A DNA stretch of 64,000 nt from Extensimonas soli (GCF_029211265.1 NZ_JARGEL010000011.1:62001-126000), one strand, 5' to 3'. Numbered from the stretch's first letter, positions 35,373 through 44,206 are shown. Program-made: numbers and translations. Notes: a model not told the origin generated them from the sequence alone.

Positions 35373-36677
35373 ATGACCGAACCGCAACCCACCTACGCCG
35401 CGCGTGCCACCAACCCCACCCGCCGCAAGGCCCTGCTCGCGCTCGCCGTCGTGGTGCTCGTCGCGGGTGCCGCCTGGGGCGCCTACGAGTGGCTCATCGC
35501 CAGCCATAACGAAGACACCGACAACGCCTACGTGCAAGGCAACGTGATCCAGATCACGCCGCAGACCGGCGGTACCGTGACGGCCATCCTCGCCGACGAC
35601 ACCGACTTCGTGCAGGCCGGCGCACCGCTCGTGCGGCTCGACCCGGCCGACGCCCGCGTGGCGCTGGCGCAGGCCGAGGCCGCGCTCGCGCAGACCGTGC
35701 GCCAGGTGCGCACCATCTACGTCAACGACGCCGCGCTGCAAGAACAGGTGCGCCTGCGCGAGGCCGACGCCACGCGCGCGCGCACCGACGTCACGCGCAC
35801 CAGCGACATCCTGCAGCGGCGCCAGAAGCTCGCGGGCAACGGCGCCGTCTCGCAGGAAGAGCTGCACCAGGCACAGGCCCAGTACGACGCCGCGCGCGCT
35901 GCACTTGCCGCGGCCGAAGCCGCCATCGCCGCCGCGCGCGAACAGCTCGCGAGCAACCAGGCGCTGACGCAGGGCGTGCCGCTCGAGCGCCACCCCAACG
36001 TGCTCGCCGCCGCCGCCAAGCTGCGCGAAGCCTATCTGGCCGAGCGCCGCACCGTGCTGCCCGCGCCCGTGGCCGGCTACGTGGCGCGCCGCAGCGTGCA
36101 GCTGGGCCAGCGCGTGGCCGCGGGCACGCCGCTCATGAGCATCGTGCCGGCCGAGCAGATGTGGATAGACGCCAACTTCAAGGAAAACCAGCTGCGCAAC
36201 CTGCGTCTGGGCCAGCCCGCCACGCTCACGGCCGACCTCTATGGCGGCAAGGTCGAATACCACGGCCGCATCGCCGGTCTGGGCATGGGCACGGGCGCGG
36301 CCTTTGCGCTGCTGCCCGCACAAAACGCCACGGGCAACTGGATCAAGGTGGTGCAGCGCGTGCCGGTGCGCATTGCGCTCGACCCCAAAGAGCTGCGCGC
36401 GCATCCGCTGCGCGTAGGGCTGTCCATGCTCGTCGATGTCGATACCTCGGACCGCAGCGGCCCCATGCTGGCCGCGCAGCCGCGCACCGAACCCGTGGCG
36501 CAGACCGGCGTCTATGCCGACCTGGACCGCGGCGCCGAGGCCGAAGTGGCGCGCATCATCGCGGCCAACGCCGGGCCCACCGCCAAGGGCGGGCCCCAAA
36601 ACGGCAAGCCGGCGGCCAGCGCCCCACGCAGTGCCACCAGCAGCAGCACACACAGCGCCAGCGCGCACCAAGGCTGA
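35373..36677 (+). CDS. emrA: EmrA-type membrane fusion protein
   Basis: A 434-residue HlyD-family adaptor. An N-terminal helix (about 21-40) is followed by the lipoyl block DTDNAYVQGNVIQITPQTGGTV, then a long coiled coil (about 90-195) and the second lipoyl half around PVAGYVARRSVQLGQRV. QNATGNWIKVVQRVPVRIAL is diagnostic for EmrA. It couples the EmrB pump to the outer membrane channel encoded just upstream. The C-terminal Ala/Ser/Thr/His-rich tail is unusual in length. It lies between the outer membrane factor and emrB in one operon. Confidence 0.93.
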   Translation: MTEPQPTYAARATNPTRRKALLALAVVVLVAGAAWGAYEWLIASHNEDTDNAYVQGNVIQITPQTGGTVTAILADDTDFVQAGAPLVRLDPADARVALAQAEAALAQTVRQVRTIYVNDAALQEQVRLREADATRARTDVTRTSDILQRRQKLAGNGAVSQEELHQAQAQYDAARAALAAAEAAIAAAREQLASNQALTQGVPLERHPNVLAAAAKLREAYLAERRTVLPAPVAGYVARRSVQLGQRVAAGTPLMSIVPAEQMWIDANFKENQLRNLRLGQPATLTADLYGGKVEYHGRIAGLGMGTGAAFALLPAQNATGNWIKVVQRVPVRIALDPKELRAHPLRVGLSMLVDVDTSDRSGPMLAAQPRTEPVAQTGVYADLDRGAEAEVARIIAANAGPTAKGGPQNGKPAASAPRSATSSSTHSASAHQG

Positions 36678-36698
36678 TCGGCCCCCGAAAGTCCGCGC

Positions 36699-38327
36699 AT
36701 GAACGCAGCTTCCGCCAGCGCAACTTCGGGCACGCCGCCACCAGCACCGCCCGCTCCACCGGCCTCACAGGCGCCCGCGCCCGCTGCGCCGCTGCCACCG
36801 CTGTCGGGCAGCGCACGCCTGTGGGGCACGCTCGCACTCTCGGCGGCCACGTTCATGAACGTGCTCGACACCTCGATTGCGAACGTGTCGCTGCCTGCGA
36901 TCGCGGGCGACCTGGGCGTGAGCCCCACGCAGGGCACCTGGGTCATCACGAGCTTTGCCGTGGCCAACGCCATTTCGGTGCCGCTCACGGGCTGGCTGTC
37001 GCAGCGCTTCGGCCAGGTGCGCCTGTTCGTCGCGAGCGTCATTTTGTTCGTGCTGGCCTCGGTGCTGTGCGGCCTCGCGCCCACCATGACGCTGCTGATC
37101 GCCTTCCGCGCGCTGCAGGGCTTCGTCGCCGGGCCCATGATCCCGCTGTCGCAATCCTTGCTGCTGTCGAGCTACCCGCGCGCGCTCGCGGGCGTGGCCA
37201 TGGCCGCCTGGTCCATGACCACGCTCGTCGCCCCGGTGACGGGCCCGCTGCTGGGCGGCTGGATCACCGACAACATGACCTGGCCGTGGATTTTCTACAT
37301 CAACGCGCCCGTGGGCATCCTCTCCGCGCTCGTGACCTGGGCGATCTTCCGCCACCGCGAGTCGCCGCGCCATGCCCTGCCCATAGACTCGATCGGCCTG
37401 GGCCTGCTCGTGGTCTGGGTCGCGAGCATGCAGATCATGCTCGACATCGGCAAGGAACACGACTGGTTCGAGTCGCCGCTGGTGGTGGGCTGCGCCGTCG
37501 TCGCGGCCATAGGCTTTGCCGCGTTCATGGTCTGGGAGCTCGGCGACAAACACCCGGTGGTGGACTTGACGCTGTTCAAGGTGCGCAACTTCTGGGCCGG
37601 CTCCATCGCCATTTCTCTGGGGTATGGCGTGTTTTTCGGTAACGTGGTGCTGCTGCCGCTGTGGCTGCAGCAGTTCATGGGCTACACGGCCACGCAGGCT
37701 GGCGAAGTGCTGGCGCCCGTGGGCCTGCTCGCGTTGGTGCTGGCACCCATCGTCGGGCGCACCATCTCCAAAGCCGATCCGCGCCAGTACGCCACCATTT
37801 CCTTCCTGGTGTTCGCGCTGGTGCTGTGGATGCGCTCGCGCTTCAATACGCAGGCCGACGTGCTCACCATCCTGATCCCCACCGTCATCCAGGGGATCGC
37901 GATGGCGTTTTTCTTCATCCCGCTCGTGACGATCACGCTCTCTGAGGTGCACGGCCCGCGCATTCCCTCGGCTTCGGGACTGTCGAACTTCATGCGCATC
38001 ACCGCCGGCGCCATAGGCACCTCGGTCTCAACCACGCTGTGGGAGCGCCGCGCGACAATGCACCATGTGCACCTGGTCGAAACCCTGCAGCAGGGCAACG
38101 GCACGCTCGCGCAAACGCTGCAGGGCCTGCAAGCCGCGGGGCTGACGCAGCAGCAGGCGCTGGGCCAGGTGGAGCGCCTACTGAACCAGCAGGCCTTCAT
38201 GCTCGCGGCCAACGACATTTTTTACGCCTCGGCGCTCATCTTTTTGCTGCTGATCCCGCTGATCTGGCTCGCGCATCGTCCGCACGCCGGCGAGGGCAGC
38301 GCCGACGCGGCTGCGGGCGCGCATTGA
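36699..38327 (+). CDS. emrB: DHA2 family drug:proton antiporter EmrB
   Basis: A 542-residue, 14-helix MFS exporter of the DHA2 family. It carries the motif D1-like block NVLDTSIANVSLPAIAGDLG, TSFAVANAISVPLTGWLSQR and motif C around LVAPVTGPLLGGWITD. The N-terminus has an unusual Pro/Ala-rich stretch (about 10-35). EmrB exports hydrophobic drugs and uncouplers with EmrA. It is the last gene of the marR-oprM-emrA-emrB operon. No other drug resistance gene is adjacent. Confidence 0.93.
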   Translation: MNAASASATSGTPPPAPPAPPASQAPAPAAPLPPLSGSARLWGTLALSAATFMNVLDTSIANVSLPAIAGDLGVSPTQGTWVITSFAVANAISVPLTGWLSQRFGQVRLFVASVILFVLASVLCGLAPTMTLLIAFRALQGFVAGPMIPLSQSLLLSSYPRALAGVAMAAWSMTTLVAPVTGPLLGGWITDNMTWPWIFYINAPVGILSALVTWAIFRHRESPRHALPIDSIGLGLLVVWVASMQIMLDIGKEHDWFESPLVVGCAVVAAIGFAAFMVWELGDKHPVVDLTLFKVRNFWAGSIAISLGYGVFFGNVVLLPLWLQQFMGYTATQAGEVLAPVGLLALVLAPIVGRTISKADPRQYATISFLVFALVLWMRSRFNTQADVLTILIPTVIQGIAMAFFFIPLVTITLSEVHGPRIPSASGLSNFMRITAGAIGTSVSTTLWERRATMHHVHLVETLQQGNGTLAQTLQGLQAAGLTQQQALGQVERLLNQQAFMLAANDIFYASALIFLLLIPLIWLAHRPHAGEGSADAAAGAH

Positions 38328-38410
38328 TGCCGTCTTGATGCAGCGGGAGGGCCCGGTTACGATCCGCCCACCCAGCCCGCTCTGCGCACCCCACCCTCTG
38401 GAGCCGCGCC

Positions 38411-39433
38411 ATGCACCTTGCCATGCCCACCGACGCTTCGTCCAACCGCCCGCACCGCTTCGACGTCTGCAACGGCGACGCCGACGGCCTGTGCGCGGTG
38501 CGACAGTGGCGCCTGCACGCGCCTGGAGAGGCCACGCTGGTCACGGGCCTCAAGCGTGACATCGCACTGCTCGAACACGTGGCTGCCGAGCCGGGCGACG
38601 AAGTGCTGGTGTGCGACATCGCGCTGGCGCGCAACCGCGCGGCGCTCGAACGCCTGCTCGCGCGCGGCGTGCACGTGCGCTACTTCGACCACCACGCGAG
38701 CGGCGCGCCGCTCCAGCACCCCTGCCTCGAAGCACACCTCGACGCTGCGCCCGATGTTTGCACCAGCGTACTCATGGACCGTGCGCTCGGCGGGCGCTTT
38801 CGCGCCTGGGCCGTGGTCGGCGCGTTTGGCGACAACCTGGGCGCCGTGGCCGAGCGGCTCGCCGCCACGCTGGCGCTGAGCCGCAGCCAGGTCGACGCGC
38901 TGCGGCGCATGGGCGAGGCGATCAACTACAACGCCTACGGCGAGTCCGCAGGCGACGTGCTCATCCACCCCGCGCAGCTGTATGCGCTCATGGCGCGCTA
39001 CGAAGACCCGCTCGAAATGCGCGCGCACGAGCCCGTGTTGCAGGCGCTGGACGCGCAGCGCGCGGACGACCTGGCGCACGCCGCGGGCCTTGCCCCCTAC
39101 TGGCAGGATGCGCGCGGCAGCGTTCTGATCTTGCCCGCCGCGCCCTGGAGCCGGCGCATCGTGGGCCACCTCGCGAACCAGCTCGCGAACCAGGAGCCGC
39201 AGCGCGCGCATGCGCTGCTGCTGCCCGTGCAAGAAGATACGCCCGCGGGCAAAGACAGCACCCTCTGGCGCGTGAGCGTGCGCGCCCCGCGCAGCGCCCC
39301 TGGCGGCGCAGGCGAGCTGTGCAGCCGCTTCGGCGGCTCGGGCCGCGCGGGCGCGGGCGGCATAGACCAGCTGCCGCAAAACGCGCTCGAAGACTTCGTC
39401 CGCGCCTTTGCTGCGGCGCGCTGGGCTTGCTGA
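38411..39433 (+). CDS. DHH family phosphoesterase
   Basis: A 340-residue protein with the metal-binding features of DHH phosphoesterases: FDVCNGDADGLCAVRQW (N-terminal Asp pair), EVLVCDIALARN and the signature region VRYFDHHASG. GSGRAGAGGIDQLP near the C-terminus resembles the glycine-rich DHHA1 end (GGHxxAAG), though degenerate. Relatives include NrnA-type nanoRNases, RecJ and pApA phosphatases, but the exact substrate is unclear. It is followed after 79 bp by a PRPP-synthetase paralogue and may be co-transcribed with it. Confidence 0.82.
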   Translation: MHLAMPTDASSNRPHRFDVCNGDADGLCAVRQWRLHAPGEATLVTGLKRDIALLEHVAAEPGDEVLVCDIALARNRAALERLLARGVHVRYFDHHASGAPLQHPCLEAHLDAAPDVCTSVLMDRALGGRFRAWAVVGAFGDNLGAVAERLAATLALSRSQVDALRRMGEAINYNAYGESAGDVLIHPAQLYALMARYEDPLEMRAHEPVLQALDAQRADDLAHAAGLAPYWQDARGSVLILPAAPWSRRIVGHLANQLANQEPQRAHALLLPVQEDTPAGKDSTLWRVSVRAPRSAPGGAGELCSRFGGSGRAGAGGIDQLPQNALEDFVRAFAAARWAC

Positions 39434-39512
39434 AAATCGCCCGGTTCGCGCACCACGTACGGCAGGGCCGCCCCGCTTTTCCGCCACGCCTTCCACCGTA
39501 AAGGACTTGCCC

Positions 39513-40619
39513 ATGCTGCTTTTCACACTGGAACCGCAAAGCCCCTTCGCCACCGCGCTGGCCGCGGCGCTCGGCGTGCCGCTGGCGCTCCATGAAGACC
39601 GTATCTTTGTCGACGGCGAGTGCAAGCTGCGCCCGCTGGTCGATCCGCGCGGCGCCGACGCCTACGTCGTGCACAGTCTGCACGGCGGCCCCGACCTCAG
39701 CCCCCACGACAAGCTCGCGCGGCTGCTGATCTTCATCGCAACGCTGCGCGACCATGGCGCGGCGCGCGTCACGGCGGTCGTGCCCTACCTGGCCTATGCG
39801 CGCAAGGACCGCCAGACCAAACCCTGGGATCCGCTCACGCTGCGCTACGTGGCGCAGCTGTTCGAGGCCGTGGGCACGGCGCAGATCATCGTGCTCGAGG
39901 CGCACAATGTCGCAGCGTTCCAGAATGCCTTCCGCATCCCCACGATGCACCTCGAGGCGCACCGTGCGTTCGATGCCTTCGCCAGCGAGATCGCCCCGTC
40001 CGGCCCGCTTGCCGTCGCCTCGCCCGACCCCGGGGGCGTCAAGCGCGCCCAGCTCTGGCGCGAGGCGCTCGAGCAACGGCTGGGGCGCGAAGTCGGCTTT
40101 GCGATGATAGACAAGCGGCGCAGCGCCGGGCTGGTCAGCGGCGGTGAACTCGTCGCCGGTGACGTGGCGGGCGCCACCGTGCTGCTGCTGGACGACCTGA
40201 TCGCCAGCGGCGAAACCATGTCGCGCGCCGCCAGCGCGTTGCGCCGGGTCGGCGCGGCGCAGGTGCTGGCATGCGCCGCGCATGGCTTGTTCATCGCCCC
40301 CGCCGCGGCGGTGCTAGCAGCCTGTCGGACTTTAGGCGTCGATAGCGAGAATGTGCCCCAGCGAGGCCAGTTTTTGCCGGATTCGCCGCCGACGATTCCA
40401 AAGTCCGACAGGCTGCTAGAGCACGAATCCATCGCGCGGGTGCTCGTCACCGACAGCGTGCCGCCGTTTCGCATCGACCCGGCGAGCCCCGTCAGGCACA
40501 AGTTGCGGGTGGTGTCCGGCGCGCCGCTGTTCGCACAGGCAATCCAGGCCAGTCACGCGGCGTGGCTGGGGAAGGCAATGACCGGCGACGCCAGCGCCGC
40601 CGCAGCGCGCGCAACGTAG
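39513..40619 (+). CDS. Ribose-phosphate pyrophosphokinase paralogue carrying an in-frame PR1 insertion
   Basis: A 368-residue PRPP-synthetase-like protein (normal length about 315-330). PRPP synthetase transfers pyrophosphate from ATP to ribose 5-phosphate. Visible are VVPYLAYARKDRQTKP (catalytic flexible loop region), VASPDPGGVKRAQLW and the PRPP loop TVLLLDDLIASGETM. At residue 268 the frame enters a PR1 repeat, adds 34 residues (ACRTLGVDSEN, then DSPPTIPKSDRLL) and returns to EHESIARVLVTDSVP. Removing the repeat and one CTAG restores ...AAVLEHESIARV..., which reads like a normal family sequence. The protein is diverged and is probably not the housekeeping enzyme. The gene overlaps the convergent gene by 67 bp. 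Confidence 0.85.
   Translation: MLLFTLEPQSPFATALAAALGVPLALHEDRIFVDGECKLRPLVDPRGADAYVVHSLHGGPDLSPHDKLARLLIFIATLRDHGAARVTAVVPYLAYARKDRQTKPWDPLTLRYVAQLFEAVGTAQIIVLEAHNVAAFQNAFRIPTMHLEAHRAFDAFASEIAPSGPLAVASPDPGGVKRAQLWREALEQRLGREVGFAMIDKRRSAGLVSGGELVAGDVAGATVLLLDDLIASGETMSRAASALRRVGAAQVLACAAHGLFIAPAAAVLAACRTLGVDSENVPQRGQFLPDSPPTIPKSDRLLEHESIARVLVTDSVPPFRIDPASPVRHKLRVVSGAPLFAQAIQASHAAWLGKAMTGDASAAAARAT
40314..40419 (+). repeat. PR1 repeat inside the PRPP-synthetase gene (deleted form, 106 bp)
   Basis: CTAGCAGCCTGTCGGACTTT at the left and AAAGTCCGACAGGCTGCTAG at the right are exact inverted repeats. CTAG stands at both ends. Without one CTAG the insertion is 102 bp, or 34 codons. Compared with full copies it lacks 63 bp (21 codons) including the central hairpin, again in frame. 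Confidence 0.9.
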
Positions 40620-41593
40620 CGCTGGGCCTGCGCAGGCCACTTCGCGGGCGTGCGCGGCGACGGTTCGAGCAGGTGGGCCAGCGCCAGGCGAGCGCGCCGC
40701 AGCGCCCGCTGGGCGAGGTACAGCTGCAGCAGGGCGGCAGAAGGCCGCCCGCCCAAGGCCGCGGCACAGCCGTCGATCAGACGCGGCGCGACCCAGGGCG
40801 CACCGAGCATCTCGCACTCGAGACCGAGGAAGACCAGCTCCTCGAAAGGGTCCTGCTGCCGCATCGCGGTGTTGAACTCCAGGCAGTCGATGACGACCGG
40901 GGGATCGAGCAGACACACATGCTCGGGCCGCAGGTCGCCATGGCCATCGACCACCTGGTGTGTACGCAGGCGCTCCGCAATCTCTGCCTCGTGCACGGCG
41001 AACGCGGCGTCCAGACGGTCGAGCACCACGGCAGCGCCGGGCACCGCGAGGTGCGGCGTCAGCAAGACCGCGCGATCGATGGCACGTTCGCTGCGCAGGT
41101 GACCCAGGTACTCGTCGATGCCCATGGTGCTGCGCTGCGCGCCGCGGTAAAACGGCGCGAGCACGCCCGCCACGGCATCGATGTCCGCCGCGCCCGCCTT
41201 GCCTTGGCGCAGCAGCTGGTCGAGCATGCGCCCCTCGGGCAGGCGCTGCATCAGCACGAGCCAATCCACCGTACGGGCCGATGCCTGGCATGCGCTTTCC
41301 GATACGAGCCTGAAGGCCTGCCCATCCCACTGCAGCGCCAGCACGTCCAGATAGACGCGCGCGGCCAGGCGCCGGTTGAGCTGCAGTTCCGCGTGCGCAT
41401 TGGCCTCGCGCAGGGCCAGCGTCGTGAAGTCGAGGAAAGGGTAGCGCACCGGCTTCTTCAGCTTGAGCACGCGCTCGGGGCCAAGCACCAGCCACGACAT
41501 GTGGGTCTCTATCGTCTGCACGGGCTGCCCCACGCAGGTACGCAGAAAGCCGAGTTTCGCGGTGATGTCGGGCGTGTCGTCCTGGGCTGTCAT
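40553..41593 (-). CDS. Aminoglycoside phosphotransferase-like protein (COG2187 type)
   Basis: A 346-residue protein with the kinase-like fold of COG2187. ETHMSWLVLGPERVLKLKKPV carries the ATP-site Lys. THQVVDGHGDLRPEHVCLLD gives the catalytic HGD, and VVIDCLEFN the metal-binding Asp. Many relatives carry an extra C-terminal P-loop kinase domain, but this one does not. The substrate is unknown; drug resistance should not be assumed. ATG 41593 was chosen; the frame could extend upstream through a PR5 repeat (reading NPDCPLGGA), but only with a TTG start. The 3' end overlaps the PRPP-synthetase gene. Confidence 0.78.
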   Translation of the reverse strand: MTAQDDTPDITAKLGFLRTCVGQPVQTIETHMSWLVLGPERVLKLKKPVRYPFLDFTTLALREANAHAELQLNRRLAARVYLDVLALQWDGQAFRLVSESACQASARTVDWLVLMQRLPEGRMLDQLLRQGKAGAADIDAVAGVLAPFYRGAQRSTMGIDEYLGHLRSERAIDRAVLLTPHLAVPGAAVVLDRLDAAFAVHEAEIAERLRTHQVVDGHGDLRPEHVCLLDPPVVIDCLEFNTAMRQQDPFEELVFLGLECEMLGAPWVAPRLIDGCAAALGGRPSAALLQLYLAQRALRRARLALAHLLEPSPRTPAKWPAQAQRYVARAAAALASPVIAFPSHAA

Positions 41594-41617
41594 GGGAATG
41601 GGTTCAGCCTCTTGGGG

Positions 41618-41666
41618 CAGCCCGCGCAGGTGCGAAGCGCCGCCCAATGGACAATCTGGGTTCAAA
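41618..41666. repeat. PR5 repeat copy upstream of the COG2187 gene
   Basis: GGTGCGAAGCGCCGCC followed by GGACAATCTGGGTTCAA matches the copies at 17141 and 20914. A degenerate partner (CCTCATGAACGGGTTCAAG) lies at 41736-41754, so this may be a two-ended element like the one at 17001-17183. Confidence 0.65.
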
Positions 41667-41758
41667 CATCATGGGGCCGCAGCGATAGCAAGCAGCCAAA
41701 CTTCCGCGCCGACCGCTGCGCCATCAGCCCGCATCAGCCCGCGCCCTCATGAACGGGT

Positions 41759-42202
41759 TCAAGTGGCCTGCAGCGCGCGCCCCACGCGCTGCTCCAGCTC
41801 GGAGAGGCCGTAGCTGGTGAGGTCAAGATCATGCGTCGAAGACAAGCGCCGGCGCGCAGCATCACCGAGCGCGGCCTTGAGCTCGCCGAGGAAGGGGTCC
41901 GACGCAAAGATGGCCAGCGCCTGAAAGCGCCCGTCCGCTGCCTCCCGCTCCAGGTAGTCGGCAAGCTCGTGCGCAAAGTGCAAGTGCTCCTTGCGCTTGG
42001 GATCGGTAGGCGGCTGGTAGGCCGTGCCGCCGTATCCCCGGTCCGAGGCTTCGCGCCCCATCTTGTCGGACACGATCTCGCTCACCTTGCTGCGGCTCTC
42101 TGGATGTTCAAAGGTTTCGAGCACCCGCAAGGTGCCGTTGCTCTCTCGTTCCAAACAGCGTGCATGCGTGGCGTTGGCAATCAGGATGCGGTCTGCTTTC
42201 AT
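41759..42202 (-). CDS. Host attachment family protein
   Basis: A 147-residue protein of the family named for a role in attachment of Agrobacterium to host cells. It begins MKADRILIANATHARCLERE and has LETFEHPESRSKVSEIVSDK and FHFA-like HLHFAHELADYLEREAADGRFQ segments. It resembles the archaeal/eukaryotic release factor (eRF1-like) central fold, so a ribosome-related or stress role is possible. It is common in soil and plant-associated proteobacteria. It lies between the COG2187 gene and a tandem of PR1 and PR2 repeats, on the minus strand. Confidence 0.82.
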   Translation of the reverse strand: MKADRILIANATHARCLERESNGTLRVLETFEHPESRSKVSEIVSDKMGREASDRGYGGTAYQPPTDPKRKEHLHFAHELADYLEREAADGRFQALAIFASDPFLGELKAALGDAARRRLSSTHDLDLTSYGLSELEQRVGRALQAT

Positions 42203-42264
42203 GGTCTGAGCCCCTCTGTGTCATGGAAAAGGAAACCAACGGGCGCGGCAACTGCCTCGTGCGC

Positions 42265-42433
42265 CTAGCAGCCTGTCGGACTTTGGAATCGTCGGCTGCG
42301 AATGCGCCGCAGCGGCCCATTTTTTACCGTCTTCTTGCCCCATAGTCCCGCTATGGGGCGGCGAATCCGGCAAAAACTGGCCTCGCTGGGGCGCATTCTC
42401 GCTTTCGACGCCCAAAGTCCGACAGGCTGCCAG
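42265..42433 (-). repeat. PR1 palindromic repeat, intergenic full copy
   Basis: CTAGCAGCCTGTCGGACTTT to AAAGTCCGACAGGCTGCCAG, 169 bp, with the central hairpin GCCCCATAG-TCCCG-CTATGGGGC at 42337-42359. Its open frame runs on the minus strand and reads the same peptide as the genic copies. It abuts the PR2 copy at 42430 and shares the CCAG junction with it. Confidence 0.9.
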
Positions 42434-42593
42434 TGTAGTGTTGACGCTATCTGCGACATAAAACCGCGTCTTTTCGGCCGGGCCGCGTTGCAAATCCTCG
42501 CGATACCCCCCGGTATCGCTGCGGTTTGCGCCTTGCCCAGACCCAAAATCCATCGGTTTTATGTGTCGCATCAAACATCAAACACTGCACTAG
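42430..42593. repeat. PR2 palindromic repeat, copy 2
   Basis: The ends are CCAGTGTAGTGTTGACGC and AAACACTGCACTAG. Subterminal arms are GCGACATAAAACCG and CGGTTTTATGTGTCGC. The centre is GATACCCCCCGGTATC. It lies directly against the PR1 copy, so 42265-42593 is a composite of two repeats and fills most of the gap between the host-attachment and hydrolase genes. Confidence 0.9.
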
Positions 42594-42666
42594 TCACATT
42601 CTTGCATGAGGACAAGAACCGCCCGACAAGCGCGCACTGTGCGCGACCGATCGCGATCGGCGCGCG

Positions 42667-43356
42667 TCACCCAAGGTGCTTGGCGAAGAATGCCAGCGTG
42701 CGCTCGTTGGCGAGCTGGGCCGCGGCCTGGTCGTAGGAGCCGCGCTGGTCGCAGTGGAAGCCATGGTCGGCGGCGTAGATGTGCACTTCCACCTCGGGGT
42801 GCGCTTTGGCAAAGGCCTTGGCTTCATCGACCGGAATCCAGTGGTCGCGCTCGCCGAAGTGCGCGAGCGCCGGCACGCGCGGCTTGCGTGCCGATTCCTC
42901 GGGTGTGGTCATGCCGCCGCCGTAGTAGCACACGGCCGCCGACAGGCCGTCCAGCGTGCACGCGGAGCGCCAGGTCAGCAGGCCGCCCCAGCAAAAACCC
43001 ACGATGCCGACCTTGCCGCCGCTGCGCTTGGCGGCTTCGTGGATCGCGGCCTGGATGTCGGCCATCACGCCCGGCGCCGGCAGTGCATCGACGGCGGTCT
43101 TGAGCGCAAAACCGGCCTCCATGTCCTGCTGCTCATAGCCGAGCTCCACGCCCTGCTTGACGCGCGCGAAGGTGGAGGGGGCGATCGCCAGATAGCCGCT
43201 CGCGGCGTAGCGATCGGCCACCGAGCGGATGTGCGAGTTCACACCGAAAATTTCCTGCAGCACCACGACGGCGCCGCGCGGCGTGCCCTGGGGCTCGGCC
43301 AGCCAGGCAGGTACGGAAAAACCATCGCTCGAAGTCAATTGAATGAACTGGCTCAT
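42667..43356 (-). CDS. Dienelactone hydrolase family protein
   Basis: A 229-residue alpha/beta hydrolase. The nucleophile Cys is in GIVGFCWGGLLTW (about residue 121), the acid Asp in FGERDHWIP and the His in YAADHGFHC. The N-terminal VVVLQEIFGVNSHIRSVADR carries the conserved Glu of dienelactone hydrolases, which open dienelactones in chloroaromatic breakdown. No chlorocatechol genes are present, so a general esterase role is equally possible. ATG 43356 has AAGGAG in front. The 190-bp gap to marC holds palindromes. Confidence 0.88.
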   Translation of the reverse strand: MSQFIQLTSSDGFSVPAWLAEPQGTPRGAVVVLQEIFGVNSHIRSVADRYAASGYLAIAPSTFARVKQGVELGYEQQDMEAGFALKTAVDALPAPGVMADIQAAIHEAAKRSGGKVGIVGFCWGGLLTWRSACTLDGLSAAVCYYGGGMTTPEESARKPRVPALAHFGERDHWIPVDEAKAFAKAHPEVEVHIYAADHGFHCDQRGSYDQAAAQLANERTLAFFAKHLG

Positions 43357-43497
43357 GAAACGCTCCTTGGAATGAAAAGACAAGTTGGGGCATACCAAGC
43401 TCCTGCGACGGCGAACGTCACGGAACACGGCATTTTTGCAGCAGACCGCGACAAGGGCAAAACGAACGCGCAAAAATCCCGCGAACGTGAACATTCA

Positions 43498-43511
43498 CGC
43501 GAAATTTCGCG
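43498..43511. promoter_or_regulatory. Perfect palindrome between the hydrolase gene and marC
   Basis: CGCGAAATTTCGCG is a 14-bp perfect palindrome in the divergent intergenic region, preceded by GTGAACATTCAC. It is a candidate binding site for a dimeric regulator of either gene. Confidence 0.35.
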
Positions 43512-43547
43512 CAAGCTTGTTTACGATAGTTGTATGGAGCCCCGTGC

Positions 43548-44180
43548 ATGGACCTCAAGCCGCTGATCACCCTGCTGGCCATCGTGAACCCGCTGGCCAT
43601 CGTGCCGTTTTTCATCCACTACACGCAAGGGTTCTCGCCCGCGCAGCGGCGCGCCACGGTGCGCACGGCGTCGCTCGCGGTGTTTTGCGTGATTGCAGTT
43701 TGCGCGCTGTTCGGGCTGCAGATTCTGGCGTTTTTCAACATCTCGCTGCAGAGCTTTCAGGTCGGTGGCGGCATGCTGCTGCTCATCAGCGCGATGAACA
43801 TGCTCAACGCCCAGCCCGCCGAGGCCAAGGCACACACGCATGAAATGGAAGAAGGCGCCGAAAAAGCCGCCTCGGGCGCAAGCATCGCCGTGGTGCCGTT
43901 GACCATTCCTTTGCTCACGGGGCCGGCCACCATGTCCACTGTGGTGATTTATGCCGACCGCGCGCACACCCTTTGGCAACACGTGGCCCTGCTGGGCTAT
44001 GGCCTTGCAATCGCGCTCGCCACGGCGCTGTGCTTTGCCCTCGCCAACCCCATCGCGCGCGTGCTGGGCAAGACCGGCATCAACGTCATGACGCGCCTCA
44101 TGGGCCTGATCCTCGCTGCCCTGGCCGTCGAAGTCATGGCCGAGGGCGTGGGCAAGCTGTTCCCCGGCTTGCTCGGCTAA
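43548..44180 (+). CDS. MarC family integral membrane protein
   Basis: A 210-residue protein with six helices. LKPLITLLAIVNPLAIVPFFIHYTQG is the MarC/UPF0056 signature (first NP motif), and IAVVPLTIPLLTGPATMST is the second, typical block. MarC was first thought to give multidrug resistance, but this was not confirmed and the function is unknown. The ATG at 43548 was chosen because it places the first helix right at the N-terminus. A GAACCTATTCATGA repeat follows the stop. tRNA-Phe lies 130 bp downstream. Confidence 0.85.
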   Translation: MDLKPLITLLAIVNPLAIVPFFIHYTQGFSPAQRRATVRTASLAVFCVIAVCALFGLQILAFFNISLQSFQVGGGMLLLISAMNMLNAQPAEAKAHTHEMEEGAEKAASGASIAVVPLTIPLLTGPATMSTVVIYADRAHTLWQHVALLGYGLAIALATALCFALANPIARVLGKTGINVMTRLMGLILAALAVEVMAEGVGKLFPGLLG

Positions 44181-44206
44181 GAACCTATTCATGATTTTTT
44201 CATAAG
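44181..44206. repeat. GAACCT-type repeat after marC
   Basis: GAACCTATTCATGATTTTTT directly follows the marC stop codon and resembles one arm of the hairpin at 11110-11144. ATGA and TCAT form a short inner stem around the T-run. Confidence 0.4.

Noticed and set aside
41594-41665. Longer N-terminus of the COG2187 protein through the PR5 repeat
   Set aside because: It needs a TTG start, and the added residues (NPDCPLGGA) are repeat-derived. The ATG at 41593 fits better.
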